In this document: one piece after another, positions 5,953 to 6,015 of the stretch
How positions within the stretch are numbered: position 1 is the stretch's first letter
Layout: every line of letters begins with the position of its first letter
Assembly: GCA_039180865.1 (NCBI GenBank)
Contig: JBCDCZ010000282.1
Span: 1 to 6,015 of the forward strand
Length of the DNA: 6,015 bases
Direction of reading: 5' to 3'
Origin: JBCDCU01 sp039180865
Lineage (GTDB): Bacteria > Pseudomonadota > Alphaproteobacteria > Rhizobiales > JACESI01
The notes under the pieces: model-generated
Database searches by the model: none
The model's input: the letters and a program-made list of their open reading frames with translations, nothing else
What the model was told of the DNA's origin: nothing
Translations under genes and position numbers: made by a program

Positions 5953-5970
5953 CGCAATTGACCTGCTTTC
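5941..5970. repeat. 10-bp direct repeat with 20-bp period at the hflK promoter
   Basis: ACCTGCTTTC occurs at 5941-5950 and again, identically, at 5961-5970 (GAAAGCAGGT on the minus strand). The spacing is about two helical turns, so both copies face the same side of the DNA. The inner copy overlaps four bases of the -35 box and part of the spacer; the outer copy lies directly upstream. This is the layout of a two-site operator. The binding protein is unknown. Confidence 0.5.
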
Positions 5971-6015
5971 GCCATCCTGTGTCGGATTATGTGAAACATG
6001 GCTAACGCTGTTCTC

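Larger units (their letters stand above)
5826..6015. other. Non-coding upstream region of hflK
   Basis: These 190 bp hold the hflK ribosome site, leader hairpin, promoter and direct repeat listed separately. No convincing gene end was found on the minus strand. On the plus strand an ATG at 5998 begins MANAVL and runs off the window, too short to call. Apart from the regulatory elements, nothing else is seen. Confidence 0.6.

Noticed and set aside
5998..6015. ATG at 5998 as the start of a divergent plus-strand gene (MANAVL)
   Set aside because: Only six codons are visible, there is no good ribosome site, and the candidate plus-strand -35/-10 pair has a spacer of 21 bp.

Overview
The window carries six complete genes and reads as an ordinary, well-conserved chromosomal segment of an alphaproteobacterium, most likely from the Hyphomicrobiales (Rhizobiales) or a near relative. 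The assignment rests on the gene set (hflK-hflC-DUF2065-Do protease beside serB and miaA, a neighbourhood I recall from rhizobia), on the alphaproteobacterial form of SerB with no classical ACT domain, and on the Gly/Pro/Trp-rich N-terminus of HflK. The genus cannot be fixed from this sequence alone. No mobile element, tRNA, rRNA, CRISPR array or phage gene was seen.

Layout. Bases 37-996 (minus) encode MiaA, the tRNA A37 dimethylallyltransferase. Two bases away and divergent, 999-1886 (plus) encodes SerB, phosphoserine phosphatase. SerB converges on a Do/DegP-type periplasmic serine protease (1915-3453, minus), with 28 bp between the stop codons and a GC-rich hairpin across the serB stop. Upstream of the protease gene lies a 152-bp spacer with two short hairpins and a spaced inverted repeat. 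Beyond it is a tight three-gene minus-strand block read as hflK (4698-5825), hflC (3804-4694) and a 63-residue DUF2065 membrane protein (3606-3797), with gaps of 3 and 6 bp. Bases 5826-6015 hold the hflK leader and a strong-looking sigma70-type promoter.

How the genes fit together. HflK and HflC form the inner-membrane SPFH complex that surrounds and tempers the FtsH protease. Most of its mass is periplasmic. DUF2065 (YjeT in E. coli, also directly after hflC there) is a small two-helix membrane protein of unknown role. The Do protease clears misfolded periplasmic proteins. Read as hflK-hflC-DUF2065-Do, the minus-strand genes look like an envelope protein quality-control unit, although hairpins in the last spacer suggest that Do expression can be partly separated from the rest. 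SerB and MiaA are housekeeping neighbours.

What stands out is regulatory rather than a new system: a 10-bp direct repeat with an exact 20-bp period overlapping the -35 box of the hflK promoter, an inverted repeat in that promoter's spacer, a leader hairpin, likely TTG starts for miaA and the Do protease, and a 2-bp divergent miaA/serB junction in which each gene's upstream signals must lie inside the other. I found no convincing undescribed system. The best functional unknown is the DUF2065 protein.
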